NCBI GenBank assembly: GCA_025934595.1
Contig: JAICXU010000016.1
Coordinates: forward strand, 1 to 14,637
Direction: 5' to 3'
From: Polyangiaceae bacterium
GTDB lineage: Bacteria > Myxococcota_A > Polyangia > Polyangiales > Polyangiaceae
DNA length: 14,637 nt
Shown one piece after another: positions 14,335-14,637 of the stretch; the first letter of the stretch is position 1; every line of letters starts with the position of its first letter. The translations under genes and the position numbers were made by a program. Below the pieces are notes generated by a model that was not told the origin of the DNA, searched no databases, and was given only the letters and a program-made list of their open reading frames with translations.

Positions 14335-14637
14335 TTCGATCGCGCCGACGACCTCGGCCGAGGTCGGCTCGACTTGCGGCTCGAAGCGCGCGATCACCCT
14401 GCCGTCTTTGTCGACGAGGAACTTGTTGAAGTTCCATTTGATGTCGCCGCCGAAATCCGGATTGTCCGATTGGCTCGTGAGGAACGCGAAGAGCGGATCG
14501 ATGCCTTCGCCCTTGACCTTCACCTTGCCGAACATGTCGAATTTCACGCCGTACTTCGTCTTGCAAAACGACTTGATCGCGTCGTTCGAGCCGGGCTCCT
14601 GCGCGCCGAACTCGTTCGCGGGAAAGCCGAGGATCGC
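14320..14637 (-). CDS. Glutathione peroxidase family protein, C-terminal part
   Basis: The last 105 residues of a minus-strand gene that enters from the right edge. The frame reads ILGFPANEFGAQEPGSNDAI, then FCKTKYGVKFDMF, then IKWNFNKFLVDKDG, and ends EKALA. These match the conserved C-terminal half of glutathione/thioredoxin peroxidases: Gln of FGAQEPG and Trp/Asn of WNF are members of the active-site tetrad. The catalytic Cys or Sec lies outside the window. The Cys in FCKTKYG corresponds to the resolving Cys of thioredoxin-dependent enzymes, while the usual FPCNQF cysteine is Ala here. It probably reduces hydroperoxides. Internal GTG and ATG codons should not be taken as starts, because homology continues to the edge. 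The stop overlaps the DAHP synthase stop. Confidence 0.92.
   Translation of the reverse strand, partial: AILGFPANEFGAQEPGSNDAIKSFCKTKYGVKFDMFGKVKVKGEGIDPLFAFLTSQSDNPDFGGDIKWNFNKFLVDKDGRVIARFEPQVEPTSAEVVGAIEKALA

Noticed and set aside
1..14637. Search for CRISPR repeats, insertion sequences, tRNA or rRNA genes, integrase or toxin-antitoxin genes
   Set aside because: No regularly spaced repeats, terminal inverted repeats, transposase motifs or RNA gene signatures were seen, and nearly all the sequence is accounted for by the listed genes.

Overview
The window is a compact, GC-rich (roughly two-thirds G+C) stretch of bacterial chromosome. It holds nine complete recognisable protein genes, one complete unassigned gene and two genes cut by the window edges. 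The organism is most likely a member of the Myxococcota, order Polyangiales. This is an inference from the arginine-, alanine- and aspartate-rich proteome, the many lipoproteins with D/G/S-rich linkers ("DAG", "DDG", "CSSSSS"), a transmembrane Hanks-type Ser/Thr kinase, and the Cys-rich plus ferritin-like protein architecture. I see no mobile element, CRISPR array, tRNA or rRNA.

Layout. (1) Positions 1-2326, minus strand: a gene start that runs off the left edge, then a two-gene cluster encoding an imelysin-family (M75) lipoprotein and an exported Cys-rich ferritin-like protein. This looks like an iron- or metal-handling module in the cell envelope. A sigma70-like promoter overlapped by a 7-1-7 imperfect palindrome lies upstream of it. 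(2) Positions 2468-4042, plus strand: a secreted lipoprotein of the alpha/beta-hydrolase (secretory-lipase-like) fold, transcribed divergently from the imelysin gene. (3) Positions 4079-4639, minus strand: a small Cys-rich lipoprotein of unknown function. (4) Positions 4772-8481, minus strand: an M20 metallopeptidase gene whose stop codon overlaps (ATGA) the start of a large lipoprotein with a C-terminal CehA/McbA-type PHP metallohydrolase domain. (5) Positions 8589-14323, plus strand: a transmembrane Ser/Thr kinase, argC, argB, a CpoB-like repeat lipoprotein and a class II DAHP synthase. argC/argB overlap by four bases (GTGA), and argB and the lipoprotein gene share one base (TAATG). (6) Positions 14320-14637, minus strand: the C-terminal part of a glutathione peroxidase, overlapping the DAHP synthase gene tail to tail.

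How the genes work together. Region 5 links two committed biosynthetic steps: arginine (N-acetylglutamate kinase and N-acetylglutamyl-phosphate reductase) and aromatic amino acids (DAHP synthase). They sit beside a signalling kinase and an envelope lipoprotein. Region 4 pairs a cytoplasmic amidohydrolase/peptidase with an envelope metallohydrolase. Six of the twelve genes encode predicted exported proteins or lipoproteins.

No spectacular new system is evident. The best leads are: the recurrent CTAG/TAGG box just upstream of start codons, which suggests short-leader or leaderless transcription; the imelysin/ferritin-like pair with its candidate operator; the M20-CehA/McbA coupling; and the unusual argB (short N-terminus, altered SGxDG motif) fused translationally to a lipoprotein gene.
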